NCBI GenBank assembly: GCA_019744885.1
Contig: JAIETY010000079.1
Span: 1-41,012, forward strand
DNA from: Sphingomonas sp.
GTDB taxonomy: Bacteria; Pseudomonadota; Alphaproteobacteria; Sphingomonadales; Sphingomonadaceae
Length of the DNA stretch: 41,012 nt
Direction: 5' to 3'
Under the pieces are notes generated by a model. It did no database searches. It was given only the letters and a program-made list of their open reading frames with translations, and was not told the origin of the DNA. Shown piece by piece: positions 1-7,826 of this stretch (position 1 is the stretch's first letter; every line of letters starts with the position of its first letter). A program made the position numbers and the translations under genes.

Positions 1-52
1 AAATGCGTCGAGGCCCAATCGGACCCTTAAGGGCCGCCTGATCGCCGTCCTC

Positions 53-94
53 CAAAACGACAAACGCCGGCCATCCCAAAGGATCGACCGGCGT
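53..94 (-). terminator. Terminator-like hairpin beside attL
   Basis: A stem ACGCCGG/CCGGCGT (64-70 with 88-94) is followed on the minus strand by a T-rich run (TTTGTCGTTTT). It is the left counterpart of the hairpin downstream of tRNA-fMet at 40846-40884. It would end minus-strand transcripts in this tRNA 3' context. Confidence 0.5.
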
Positions 95-105
95 TATGTC
101 ATTGG

Positions 106-118
106 TGGTTGCGGGGGC
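106..118. repeat. attL: attL: 13-bp copy of the tRNA-fMet 3' end
   Basis: TGGTTGCGGGGGC is identical to 40897-40909, the 3' end of the tRNA-fMet gene including the encoded CCA. Identity stops sharply after it: TCGCTTC here, against AGGATTT in the tRNA. That is expected at the phage-host junction. Weaker similarity extends leftward to about 31. Confidence 0.75.
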
Positions 119-661
119 TCGCTTCACTCGTCGTCATAGCCTCGCCGTCGTCGCAGCTTAAACTTTTTCGCTCACCAGCTTGATCGACGCTAGGCGTGCT
201 TCTACGCGCGTCCATCTTTCTCTATTTAAGGGGCCTGTCGGCAACGACATAACATTCATAACATCTGCGCCAAAACAATGACTTACGACATAACAAAAAA
301 CATAATTTCTCTATAACATGATTATGCCTCCTAACCCTAACCGAACCACTGGAGAAAACCGCTACTTTTCAATGAGGTAATGAAGTTCGAGAAAAAAGGT
401 TATGTCCAATAACGCCTAAAACATAACCGATAGAAGCCAAGCATTTCAGCGTGTTAGCAATGCATTTGGCGGCAAGGTTATGGATGTTATGCCTTTCCCG
501 ACCCCACCCTCCAGGGCTGGCGAAATTGGCCTTCAAATTTGGACGATGTGGGTATCGACGACGCTCAAGCATCAGATCGCAACGGTTTGCATCGACCCTT
601 AGCGGGCTGGAGCGCCAGGAAACGTACCTGGGTGCAACGCGCGTAACACCAAAAGCACGGA
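119..661. other. Left-end non-coding region with clustered CATAAC/GTTATG motifs
   Basis: No ORF here has convincing coding character. About 240-500 is AT-rich compared with the rest of the window. It carries seven exact CATAAC or GTTATG hexamers (248, 257, 289, 399, 422, 477, 486) plus near-matches at 301, 312, 321 and 408. The pair CATAACATTCATAAC (248-262) recurs inverted at 477-491 with one mismatch; ACGACATAACA occurs at 244 and 285, and AAGGTTATG at 396 and 474. The arrangement looks like an array of binding sites, function unknown. In the circular phage it would lie between the recombinase gene/attP and cos. Confidence 0.5.
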
Positions 662-681
662 GGCGAGGCGCGGGGGTAAGC
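662..681. other. cos: Candidate cohesive-end (cos) site
   Basis: GGCGAGGCGCGGGGGTAAGC resembles the P2 cohesive end as I recall it (GGCGAGGCGGGGAAAGCAC): the first nine bases are identical, followed by a G run and AAGC. P2 cos also lies just outside the portal gene Q, and here only the methylase gene separates the site from Q. The identification rests on remembered P2 sequence and on position. Confidence 0.5.
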
Positions 682-751
682 TCGGCGCGCGGGGTCGAGG
701 GGGTGGCGTCATGTTCTTTTATTACGTACGGCGGTTTGATTGTTACGCGGG

Positions 752-782
752 GCGCGGCTCGGCTTGATGGGCCGAGCCGCGC
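752..782 (-). terminator. GC-rich hairpin ending the P-Q-methylase operon
   Basis: A perfect 12-bp stem (752-763 with 771-782, arms GCGCGGCTCGGC and its complement) encloses a 7-nt loop. It lies 7 bp beyond the methylase stop codon. There is no T-run on the minus strand, so it may be a weak or Rho-assisted terminator, or a 3' stabilising hairpin. Confidence 0.45.
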
Positions 783-788
783 GGGCGT

Positions 789-1598
789 TCAGGGCAGTTT
801 GAAGGTGCTGATCAGCAGCTCGGCGGCGCGCTTGCCGTTGTCATTGCCAGCGATCGTGTAGGTGGTCTCCACCTCGCGCAGGTGGAAGCCGGCGAACACC
901 TCGCGCACCGCCGGCACGTCGTTCAGCGAGACGATCGCCCGCCCCTTTATGCGCGTGAGCTGGCCCGCGAGCCGCTCGAAGTCGGCGCGCTCGAACACGC
1001 CGGCGCCGTAGTCGGTCTCGCTGCCCCAATAGGGCGGGTCGCAATAGAACAGCGTCTCGGGCGTATCGTACCGCGCGATGAACTCGGCGAAGGGCAGGCG
1101 TTCGACCACCACGCCCGCGAGCCTCTCGTGCAGCTCGGCAAGCATCGGCTCGAGCTTGGTGACGTTGAAGCGGGCGCCCTGCCGCGCATCGACACCGAAA
1201 TTCCGCCCGCTCACCTTCCCGCCAAAGGCGAGGCGCTGCAGATAGAGGAACCGCGCCGCGCGGTTGATGTCGGTCAAGCGATCGGCGGGCAGCGCGAGCA
1301 GCCGCTCATATTCGGCGCGGCTCGCGAGCCGGAACCGCAAATGGTCGATGAAATAGGGGTAATGCTCCTGCAGCACCCGGAACAGCGTGACGACATCGCC
1401 AGAGATGTCGTTGATGAACTCGGCGCTGGGCCGGCGCCGACGGCGCAGGAAGATACCGCCCATGCCCACGAACGGCTCGGCGTAGCGGCGGTGGTCGATA
1501 GCATCGATGATCGGCACGATCGTGCCGGCCAGGTTCTTCTTGCCGCCCACATAGCCGGCGACGGGACGGACGGGGCGAACTGCAGTTAACGAACTCAT
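789..1598 (-). CDS. DNA adenine methylase, D12 class (Dam-like)
   Basis: Predicted N6-adenine methyltransferase of the D12/Dam family, transferring methyl from SAM to adenine in a short DNA target. From the chosen start, GGKKxL lies at about 18-23, the SAM-binding FVGMGG at 43-48 and the catalytic DPPY at 187-190. Length (269 aa) is normal for the family. The second ATG (1598) is chosen because GGAG lies six bases upstream; the first in-frame ATG is at 1610. It is the last gene of the leftward terminase-portal operon, so it is probably made late and could modify DNA before packaging, protecting it from restriction. That role is inferred. Confidence 0.85.
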   Translation of the reverse strand: MSSLTAVRPVRPVAGYVGGKKNLAGTIVPIIDAIDHRRYAEPFVGMGGIFLRRRRRPSAEFINDISGDVVTLFRVLQEHYPYFIDHLRFRLASRAEYERLLALPADRLTDINRAARFLYLQRLAFGGKVSGRNFGVDARQGARFNVTKLEPMLAELHERLAGVVVERLPFAEFIARYDTPETLFYCDPPYWGSETDYGAGVFERADFERLAGQLTRIKGRAIVSLNDVPAVREVFAGFHLREVETTYTIAGNDNGKRAAELLISTFKLP

Positions 1599-1618
1599 CA
1601 CGCACTCCATGCAAGGGG

Positions 1619-1648
1619 CATCCCACCCGATCGGTCGGGTGCGGGATG
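1619..1648. other. Hairpin between portal and methylase genes
   Basis: CATCCC (1619-1624) pairs with GGGATG (1643-1648). An inner stem ACCCGA/TCGGGT surrounds TCGG. It lies in the roughly 150-bp gap between the portal stop and the methylase start. No T-run follows. It may process or partly terminate the late leftward transcript. Confidence 0.35.
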
Positions 1649-1749
1649 GGCCGAACCGGCCATTTGGTTCATGGCGCGTGCGAGCGCGTCGGTTATCGGC
1701 GTTGGCGCGCCGATACCCCCGCCCCGACCCGGAGCGGAGGCGAAAGGGT

Positions 1750-2823
1750 TCAGCGCCCTGGCGTCGCCGCTGGCGTCGCGGCGAGCCGCTCGTAAGGCGC
1801 CCACGTCACCGCCGGCAGACCGATCCAGTCGTTGATGGCCTCGAGCCGGCGCATCAGCGGCTCGATCTCCGCGAAGTGGAACACGTCAGCCGCCTTGGCC
1901 GGATCGCCCAGGCCGCCCGCATTCTGGGGGATGATGCCGAGCAGCACCGGCGGCACGCGGTGCGCGGCGAGCATGTCGTCACGCGCCACCGATTTCACGT
2001 TCAGGAACTCATCCTTGGCGCCGGTCTCGCCGATCGGGATCAGCTTGACCCCATCCGGTTTGCCGTTGGGGATATGGAGGAACAAGTCGCGGAAGTTCCC
2101 CGGTCCCTTGCTCTGGGTAACCTGCTCCTCGAGCGCGTCGGCATCGGCGTCGCTGAACTCGGCCTCGCTGATGTAAAGGATGTACCCGGCGTGGCTGCCG
2201 TTGATGTAGTAGCGGCGCCGGAACAGCGTCGCCGCCTCGCCGAGCAGCCCGGCCTGCAGCGCCGAAAGCCATTCGGGGCAGCCGTAAATCTCCTGCGCCG
2301 CGTCATCCTCGGCGATCTGGAAGACATAGCCCTGGCGAAATGCGCTCGCCCCCGTCCAGTCGGGCGCCCACCAACAGGTATCGTCGCGGCCGACGCGCGT
2401 ATTGACCGCAGGCACGCGAAGCAGCGCCATTGGCCGACTGGCCATGTTGTCGCGCCGTTCGGCATAGCAATTGCCCATCAACAACAGGTCGAGCACGAGC
2501 TTTTCGAACTCACGCCGCGAGAGCCATCGGCTCGGAATAAAGTGGCGGGAGAGCTGGTTGCGCTTGTAGATGATCGCCGATCGGTGGTGCGGGCTCATGT
2601 TCAGCGTCCGCGCGAGCGCGACCGGCGGCAGCGGCGGCTCGTACCAGCGCCCGTTCCACAAGCTCTCGCTCGTCCACAGATAGCCCCCGCCCGCCTCGAG
2701 CACCGGCTCGGGATCGCCGAAGCGGAACGCGCGCGAGCTGGCGACGCGGCTCTTCTTCGCCGGCACGGCGGCGCCGGCCTCGCCAATGAGCGCGGGCACC
2801 TGCGCCGCCGCCGATTCCGTCAT
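1750..2823 (-). CDS. Q: Phage portal protein (P2 gpQ family)
   Basis: Portal vertex protein: a ring at one capsid corner through which the terminase pumps DNA and to which the tail attaches. The sequence has the PBSX/P2 gpQ pattern, including WYEPPLPPVALAR, the HHRSAIIYKRN segment and the FVARDDMLAAHRVPPVLLGI-type region near the C-terminus (here SVARDDMLAAHRVPPVLLGI). Length (357 aa) is close to P2 gpQ (344). ATG 2823 is preceded by GGAG at good spacing; an in-frame ATG at 2835 is possible. As in P2 it is transcribed leftward after the terminase ATPase gene, whose frame runs on into this gene for about 325 bp. Confidence 0.92.
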   Translation of the reverse strand: MTESAAAQVPALIGEAGAAVPAKKSRVASSRAFRFGDPEPVLEAGGGYLWTSESLWNGRWYEPPLPPVALARTLNMSPHHRSAIIYKRNQLSRHFIPSRWLSRREFEKLVLDLLLMGNCYAERRDNMASRPMALLRVPAVNTRVGRDDTCWWAPDWTGASAFRQGYVFQIAEDDAAQEIYGCPEWLSALQAGLLGEAATLFRRRYYINGSHAGYILYISEAEFSDADADALEEQVTQSKGPGNFRDLFLHIPNGKPDGVKLIPIGETGAKDEFLNVKSVARDDMLAAHRVPPVLLGIIPQNAGGLGDPAKAADVFHFAEIEPLMRRLEAINDWIGLPAVTWAPYERLAATPAATPGR

Positions 2824-4645
2824 TTGCTGCTCCATGCGCGGTGATCCTCATTCTCGATTTGCGGGTGCCGGCCTGGGCCGGGTCCAGGGGCTCGTGGTAC
2901 AGCGCGTGCATGATCGCCCAGGCCAGGTCGGCATGGCCGGTGTCGCCGGCGCGGCTCGCGCGGAAGGTCACCTGGCGCCCGCTGTCGGTGGTCGCCGGGT
3001 AGATCGCCATGAACGAATTGATGATATCGGTCGCGCCGGCGTCGAACTCGAGCCGACCGGCGCTGATCACGTTCTTGGCCTTGAACACCATCTGGCTCTT
3101 CAGCTCGACCGAGTAGCGCAGCGCGGTGACACGCGGCCATTTCTGGCGCACGAGCTGGAGCACCGCGGCGCCGGCGCCGGTGGTGTCGATCCCGATGTAA
3201 GTGACGTTGTATTTGTCGACCATCTTCAGGATCGCGGCCGCCTGCAGCGTGAAGTCGAGACCCTTGAGCCGCTGCTTTTCGATCACCCGGAACTTGCCGC
3301 CGGGCTCCTTGGGGGCGGCGAGCGCCACGAGCGCGGCGTCGTCGCCGTTCGCGCTCTCCTGCGGGTCGTACCCCAGCCACACCTCGCCGGCATAGGGCCG
3401 CACCGCGAACGGATCAAAATCGTGGCGCCACACCTCCCAGCTGTCGACCGCGCAGCGGCGCATCAGGGTAAAGGGGAACACCGACTGGCTGTCATCGATG
3501 AACTGGCACAGGAACAGGTTGGCGAACTCATCGGGGCTGTAATCGAGCTGCAGCTCGCCCAAGTCGAACAGATCGCAGCCGCCGGCCTCGGCGTCGTGAA
3601 TGCTCACGATCTGGCGCCACACGCCGTCGCAGCCGAGCGCGCCGTCTTTCAGCGCTGCATGGCTGATGTCGATCTTGACGCGCTGATCCTTGGGCCGCTT
3701 GGCGTTGAACCGCTCGCCGCTCCACATCGCATAGGCCTCGTGGGCAAGGGTCGACGGCGTCGAGAAATAGGTCTTCCGATAGCGCTTCTGGCTCGCCATC
3801 GCCGAGGCGACCTTGTTGATCTGCTCGAAGCCGTGGATCCAGAAACACTCGTCGACGTAAACGTCGCCGTGATAGCCCTGGGCGGTGCGGTAATTTGTGC
3901 CCAAAAAATAGAGCTTGGGCGGCTCGCCCTCCGGCCCCTCCACCCCGTCCAGGTCGAGCACGATGGGGTCACCTTCCAGCTTCACGCCGCACGCGTTCAG
4001 CACGAACGCGCAGATATATTGGCGGAAGATGTTGGCCTGGGCGCGGCTCGCCGAAATGAAAATCTGGTTGTTGCCGGTCTCGATCGCGCGGATCAGCGCC
4101 TCGCGCGCGAAATAGAAGGTGGCGCCGATCTGACGGCTCTTCAGGATGAAGCGCGTCTTCAGCGTGGTCGAACCCAGCAGCTCGGCCTTGGGCGATCGCC
4201 ACCCGCGCTGATAGTCGAACAGGCCCTTGTCGAACGCGTCGAGCAGCGCCTGCTGATGCTCGGTTGTGAGGTGGTTCTTGCGCTTCTTCTTGCGCTCCCC
4301 GGCGTTGCGGTTGGCCACCTTGGGGTTCAGATCGCCCTCATGGCCCCCCGGCGCCTCATAGCGGCGGACGCGGGCGAAGCGCTCGGCCTGGCGGGCGAGC
4401 AGATCGATATCGCGCACGTCGCGCCCGCTCTTGTCGGGTTTCAGGATCAGCCGGCAATATTCGGCCTCGGTCACCCCTTCCATGCGCTCGATCGGGCTCG
4501 CCTCGTCCCAGCGGTCGCGCGCCTTCCAGCTGCGCACCGTTGCCGGGTTCAGCTCGAGCACCTCGGCCACCTGTTCGCAGGTGTATCCGGCCCAGAAATA
4601 ATGCTTGGCACGGCGCCGCGCATCGAAGGGGATGGGAACGTTCAT
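2510..4645 (-). CDS. P: Terminase large (ATPase) subunit, P2 gpP family, with a C-terminal overrun
   Basis: Packaging motor ATPase. A helix-turn-helix lies at about 20-42 (GYTCEQVAEVL...TVRSWKARD), the Walker A-like loop at about 169-178 (KSRQIGATFY) and Walker B at 262-267 (DVYVDE). The family part ends near residue 600 at RKSRMRIT, close to the 590 aa of P2 gpP. The reading frame then continues about 108 codons into the portal gene in another frame, giving an Arg/Ala-rich tail that looks non-selected. A lost stop codon, a frameshift or a sequencing error could explain this. The start lies 59 bp from the centre of the late-control palindrome and has no Shine-Dalgarno sequence. Confidence 0.9.
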   Translation of the reverse strand: MNVPIPFDARRRAKHYFWAGYTCEQVAEVLELNPATVRSWKARDRWDEASPIERMEGVTEAEYCRLILKPDKSGRDVRDIDLLARQAERFARVRRYEAPGGHEGDLNPKVANRNAGERKKKRKNHLTTEHQQALLDAFDKGLFDYQRGWRSPKAELLGSTTLKTRFILKSRQIGATFYFAREALIRAIETGNNQIFISASRAQANIFRQYICAFVLNACGVKLEGDPIVLDLDGVEGPEGEPPKLYFLGTNYRTAQGYHGDVYVDECFWIHGFEQINKVASAMASQKRYRKTYFSTPSTLAHEAYAMWSGERFNAKRPKDQRVKIDISHAALKDGALGCDGVWRQIVSIHDAEAGGCDLFDLGELQLDYSPDEFANLFLCQFIDDSQSVFPFTLMRRCAVDSWEVWRHDFDPFAVRPYAGEVWLGYDPQESANGDDAALVALAAPKEPGGKFRVIEKQRLKGLDFTLQAAAILKMVDKYNVTYIGIDTTGAGAAVLQLVRQKWPRVTALRYSVELKSQMVFKAKNVISAGRLEFDAGATDIINSFMAIYPATTDSGRQVTFRASRAGDTGHADLAWAIMHALYHEPLDPAQAGTRKSRMRITAHGAANDGIGGGAGARAHWRGRRRRAGEEEPRRQLARVPLRRSRAGARGGRGLSVDERELVERALVRAAAAAGRARADAEHEPAPPIGDHLQAQPALPPLYSEPMALAA

Positions 4646-4691
4646 CGCGGCGGACGCTAACCGCGCGCGCCCGCCGCTGGCGCCGCCCGCT

Positions 4692-4716
4692 TGTTGTAAG
4701 CGCGCGCTTTACAACA
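4692..4716. promoter_or_regulatory. Ogr-type late-control palindrome between P and O
   Basis: A 25-bp near-perfect palindrome with outer arms TGTTGTAA/TTACAACA and a GCGCGCGC core; the inner half-sites read TGT-N13-ACA. Two near-identical copies lie before J and V. P2 Ogr binds TGT-N12-ACA dyads near -55 of late promoters, and this prophage encodes an Ogr homologue. The site sits in the divergent P/O gap: its centre (4704) is 59 bp from the P start and 101 bp from the O start. Confidence 0.75.
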
Positions 4717-4804
4717 GCGCGACATTGCTTCGCGGCTCCCGTTCAAGCTCCGTTGCGCGCGTCCGAAAGGTCGCCAAACGCCAATCACCCGGAGCGCGCC
4801 CGCA

Positions 4805-5710
4805 ATGCCCAAGGTCTCCAAATTCTTCCGCGTCGCCGTCGAAGGCGCCACCGCCGATGGCCGCACGATCGAGCGCCAGCAGCTGCTCGACATGGCCGCG
4901 ACCTATAACCGCGAAACCTATGCGGCGCGGGTGAACATGGAGCATATCCGCGGCATCACCGCCGATCCGCCGTTCCGCGCGCTGGGCGACGTGATCGCGC
5001 TGAAGGCAGAGGAGATCACCCTCGATGTCGCCGGCACCCCTGAAAAGAAGCTGGCGCTGTTCGCCCAGATCGAGCCGACCGAGGATCTGCTGAAGATCAA
5101 CGCGGCAAAGCAAAAGCTGTTCAGCTCGGTCGAGATCAACCCGAATTTCGCCGCCAGCGGCAAGGCCTATCTTATGGGCCTCGCCGTCACCGACAGCCCC
5201 GCCTCGCTCGGCACCGAAATGCTGCAATTCGTGGCCGGTCAGCGCGAAAAGGGCGTCGATCCCTACGCCGCGCGCCGCTCGGCGCCCAATACGCTGTTCA
5301 CCGCCGCCCAGGAATCGGCGATCGAGTTCGAGGAGGTCGCGAGCCTGCCCGGCGACAGCGCGTCGAAGGGCTTTTTCGAGGCCGCCGGCACCTTCTTCAA
5401 GAACCTGGTCGCCCAGCAGGGCCAGCAGCCCGCCACGCCCGCGCCCAGCCCGGCGCCGACCCCAGCCGCCCCGCCCGCGCCCGCCCAGCCCAGCAACGAC
5501 AATGACGCGCGCTTCGCCGCGATCGCCGCCGGCATGGAGCAGATCGTGAAGGGTGTCGGCGCGATGGGCCAGGAATTCACCGCCGCGATCGGCGGGATCA
5601 AGGCCGAGCTGGCGACGGTGAAGGCCTCGATCGAGACCACCGAGGCCCCCGGCCAGCAATTCCGCACCCCCGCCAGTGGCGGCACCGGCCAGCTCCTGGC
5701 CGATTGCTGA
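4805..5710 (+). CDS. O: Capsid scaffold and maturation protease (P2 gpO family)
   Basis: Internal scaffold whose N-terminal serine protease cleaves the capsid proteins, then itself. The triad known for P2 gpO (Asp19, His48, Ser107) is matched by Asp18, His47 and Ser107/Ser108 in the segment LFSSVEINPNF. A Pro/Ala-rich linker at about 215-240 leads to a C-terminal scaffold helix. Length is 301 aa against 284 for P2. ATG 4805 has GGAG upstream. It is the first gene of the rightward capsid operon, followed by N and M. Confidence 0.93.
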   Translation: MPKVSKFFRVAVEGATADGRTIERQQLLDMAATYNRETYAARVNMEHIRGITADPPFRALGDVIALKAEEITLDVAGTPEKKLALFAQIEPTEDLLKINAAKQKLFSSVEINPNFAASGKAYLMGLAVTDSPASLGTEMLQFVAGQREKGVDPYAARRSAPNTLFTAAQESAIEFEEVASLPGDSASKGFFEAAGTFFKNLVAQQGQQPATPAPSPAPTPAAPPAPAQPSNDNDARFAAIAAGMEQIVKGVGAMGQEFTAAIGGIKAELATVKASIETTEAPGQQFRTPASGGTGQLLADC

Positions 5711-5755
5711 TCGCCGCGCCCCGCCCGTCCGCCCCCGCCACAGGAATCGCCGACC

Positions 5756-6817
5756 ATGAAGAACACCACCCGCAAGCTGTTCAACGCTTACATCGATCGC
5801 ATCGCCGGGATTAACGGTGTCGCCCGCGAGGATGCGTCGGCGAAATTCGCCGTCGCTCCGGTGGTCGAGCAGCGGCTCGTCGAGAAGATCAAGCAATCGA
5901 GCGAGTTCCTGTCGCAGATCAACATGATCGGCGTCGATCAGCAGGAAGACGTCACGCTCGGCCTGGGCGTCACCCGGCCGCTCGCCGGTCGCACCAACAC
6001 CGCCGCCGGCAACCGCCGCACCCCGACCGACCCGACCGACAGCAACCAGATCAACACCTATCGCTGCGTCCAGACCAACTTCGATTGGGCGCGCAAATAT
6101 GCGCTGATCGACCAGTGGGCGCACCGCCCCGATTTCCAGATCATCATGTCGAGCGCGATCCAGAAGCAGGAAGGCCGCGATCACATCATGATCGGCTGGA
6201 ACGGCACCTCGATCGCGGCGGCGACCGATCGCGTCGCCAACCCGCTGCTCCAGGACGTCAACCAGGGCTGGCTCTACAAGATCCGCACCAATTCGGCGGA
6301 GCGCGTGCTGAACGACGGCGCGCTCACCGCGGACCCGCTGAAGGCGATCTACGTCGACGCCTCCGGCAAGATCGGCGTCGACGTCGATTACGCCAATCTC
6401 GACGCGCTCGTGTACGACGCGGTGCAGCTGCTCGCCGAATGGCACCGCGACGATACCGATCTCGTCGCGATCATCGGCCGCGATTTGCTTCACGACAAGT
6501 TCCTGAACGTCATCAACGCGGCGGGCGACAAGGCCACCGAGATGGAGGCGCGCGACCGCATCCTGACGCTGCCCAAGATGGTCGGCGGCAAGCGCGCGAT
6601 CGTGGTGCCGTTCTTCCCGGCCAACGCGGTGCTGGTCACCAGCCTCGATAACCTGTCGATCTACCTCCAGAACAACACCCGCCGCCGGATGCTGAAGGAC
6701 GAGCCCGAGCTCGACCAGATCGCGAACTACGAGAGCGTCAACGTCGCCTACGTGATCGAGGATTACGAGCGGGTGGCGCTGGTCGAAAACATCGTGATGG
6801 GCAAGAAGCCGGCCTGA
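5756..6817 (+). CDS. N: Major capsid protein (P2 gpN family)
   Basis: HK97-fold major head protein; about 353 aa against 357 for P2 gpN. Family features include the N-terminal MKNTTRKLFNAYIDRIAGING segment split by a gpO-type cleavage region, the conserved YRCVQTNFDWARKYALIDQWA stretch and the GWNGTSIA loop. AGGA precedes the ATG. It lies between scaffold/protease O and terminase endonuclease M, as in P2. The first residues are probably removed by gpO during maturation, as known for P2. Confidence 0.95.
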   Translation: MKNTTRKLFNAYIDRIAGINGVAREDASAKFAVAPVVEQRLVEKIKQSSEFLSQINMIGVDQQEDVTLGLGVTRPLAGRTNTAAGNRRTPTDPTDSNQINTYRCVQTNFDWARKYALIDQWAHRPDFQIIMSSAIQKQEGRDHIMIGWNGTSIAAATDRVANPLLQDVNQGWLYKIRTNSAERVLNDGALTADPLKAIYVDASGKIGVDVDYANLDALVYDAVQLLAEWHRDDTDLVAIIGRDLLHDKFLNVINAAGDKATEMEARDRILTLPKMVGGKRAIVVPFFPANAVLVTSLDNLSIYLQNNTRRRMLKDEPELDQIANYESVNVAYVIEDYERVALVENIVMGKKPA

Positions 6818-6843
6818 TCGCCGGCGCCCGATAGGAGCCGCCC

Positions 6844-7563
6844 ATGAGCCTCGCCCGCCGCCACTATGAACGCGTCATGGCCGAAAAGCGCTCGGCCACC
6901 CTCGCCGAGGCGGCGGGCGAGCGCGCCCCGGCGGCGGCGAGCGCTTATGAACTGATGCGCGCGCGGCTCGGCAACGATCTGCGCCGCCTGCGCGAGATCC
7001 AATCGGTCGAGAAGAAGATCGAGCTCAAGCGCGAGCTGCTGCCCGAATACGACGCCTGGGTGGCGGGCGCGCTCGCGGCGGATGTGTCGACCGAAGACGA
7101 TATCGTCACCCACGCCATGATCTGGCGGATCGACATCGGCGATTTCGCGGGGGCGCTGCCGATCGCCCGGCACGTGCTCAAGCACCGCCTGACGCTGCCC
7201 GAGCGGTTCGATCGCACCGCGCCCACCCTGCTGGCCGAGGAAGTCGCCGAAGGCGCGCTGAAGGCGCTCGGCAAGAACGAGCCGTTCGATCTGGCCGTGC
7301 TGCGCGAGGTCGACGCGCTCGTCGCCGAGGAAGACATCTTCGACCAGGTCCGCGCCAAGCTGGAAAAGGCGCTTGGCCTCGCCTTCGCGCTCACCGCCGA
7401 TTCGCTCGGTTCGGATGGCCCCGCCGGCGCCCAGCGCGCCGCGCTCACCCAGGCCCGCCGCCATCTCGGCCGCGCCTTCGATCTCGACGGCAAATGCGGG
7501 GTCAAGAAGCGGATCGAGCAGATCGATTCCCAGCTGAAGAAGCTGGGCGAGGAGGCCGCATGA
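6844..7563 (+). CDS. M: Terminase endonuclease subunit (P2 gpM family)
   Basis: Subunit that, with gpP, recognises and cuts cos. The 239-aa protein is close to P2 gpM (247). It has the RHYERVMAEK N-terminus and a long helical body (LRRLREIQSVEKKIELKRELLPEYDAWV), with a Lys-rich end including KKRIEQIDSQLKKLGEE. AGGAG lies just upstream of ATG 6844. Its stop overlaps the start of a small membrane protein gene (ATGA). Confidence 0.92.
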   Translation: MSLARRHYERVMAEKRSATLAEAAGERAPAAASAYELMRARLGNDLRRLREIQSVEKKIELKRELLPEYDAWVAGALAADVSTEDDIVTHAMIWRIDIGDFAGALPIARHVLKHRLTLPERFDRTAPTLLAEEVAEGALKALGKNEPFDLAVLREVDALVAEEDIFDQVRAKLEKALGLAFALTADSLGSDGPAGAQRAALTQARRHLGRAFDLDGKCGVKKRIEQIDSQLKKLGEEAA

Positions 7564-7682
7564 ACCCGTGGATCCTGTTCGCCCTGTTCGTGGTGGTGCT
7601 CGCGCTCGCGCTGCTGATGCCGCGCCGCCACCACGATCGCCTTAACCCCGGCACGCCGCGCCGCCCGCGCCCGCGCCGCTGA
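7560..7682 (+). CDS. Small membrane protein between M and L
   Basis: A 40-aa ORF, translationally coupled to M through ATGA. It has one hydrophobic segment at about 3-20 (PWILFALFVVVLALALLM), then a basic, His- and Pro-rich tail, so it is predicted to sit in the inner membrane with a cytoplasmic tail. P2 has no gene here. Function unknown; coupling and clean architecture argue that it is expressed. Confidence 0.55.
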   Translation: MNPWILFALFVVVLALALLMPRRHHDRLNPGTPRRPRPRR

Positions 7683-7689
7683 ACCTTTC

Positions 7690-7780
7690 GCGGAGGCACG
7701 CCTCCGCCACGAACTCGCCCCGCGGCGCTCGGGGGGCGGCACTGTCGGCACCCCGGGGGCTCGCTCCCCCGATCGGTGCC
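7690..7780 (+). other. Two GC-rich hairpins before gene L
   Basis: The 144-bp gap before L holds GCGGAGG-CACG-CCTCCGC (690-707 of the 7 kb) and a long hairpin from 7747 to 7780, with GGCACC/GGTGCC outside and CGGGGG/CCCCCG inside. Neither has a T-run. They could adjust the stoichiometry of capsid and later transcripts or stabilise the capsid mRNA. Confidence 0.4.
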
Positions 7781-7826
7781 CGCCACTGCCTCACCCCCCG
7801 TAAACCGCATGATCTGAGGAACCGCG

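Larger units (their letters stand above)
2..139 (+). pseudogene. C-terminal remnant of a serine recombinase from an adjacent element
   Basis: An open frame enters from the window edge and reads ...LKGRLIAVLQND before drifting into the attachment region. It resembles the end of the intact recombinase at the right end of the prophage (TGRLAAILQTT). The DNA similarity runs from about 31 to 118 against about 40819 to 40909, with small indels that break the frame after the conserved part. Inference: the left flank is the tail of a related recombinase belonging to a second element in the same tRNA gene, or the scar of one. Too little sequence lies to the left to tell an intact neighbour from a remnant. 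Confidence 0.4.

Noticed and set aside
244..491. CRISPR array at the CATAAC repeats
   Set aside because: Repeats are too short, of mixed orientation and irregular spacing; there are no cas genes in the window.
369..572. 67-aa minus-strand frame in the CATAAC region
   Set aside because: No ribosome-binding site, family or composition support; it overlaps the repeat cluster.
451..861. 136-aa plus-strand frame across the left non-coding region
   Set aside because: It crosses the candidate cos and the terminator hairpin, runs antisense into the methylase end, and has Arg/Ser-rich, family-free sequence.
2786..4660. Long (624-aa) plus-strand frame opposite the terminase gene
   Set aside because: A shadow of gpP caused by high GC content; the minus-strand protein has clear family motifs.
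4709..6493. Long minus-strand frame opposite genes O and N
   Set aside because: An antisense shadow, Asp/Gly/Arg-rich without domains; O and N are certain.
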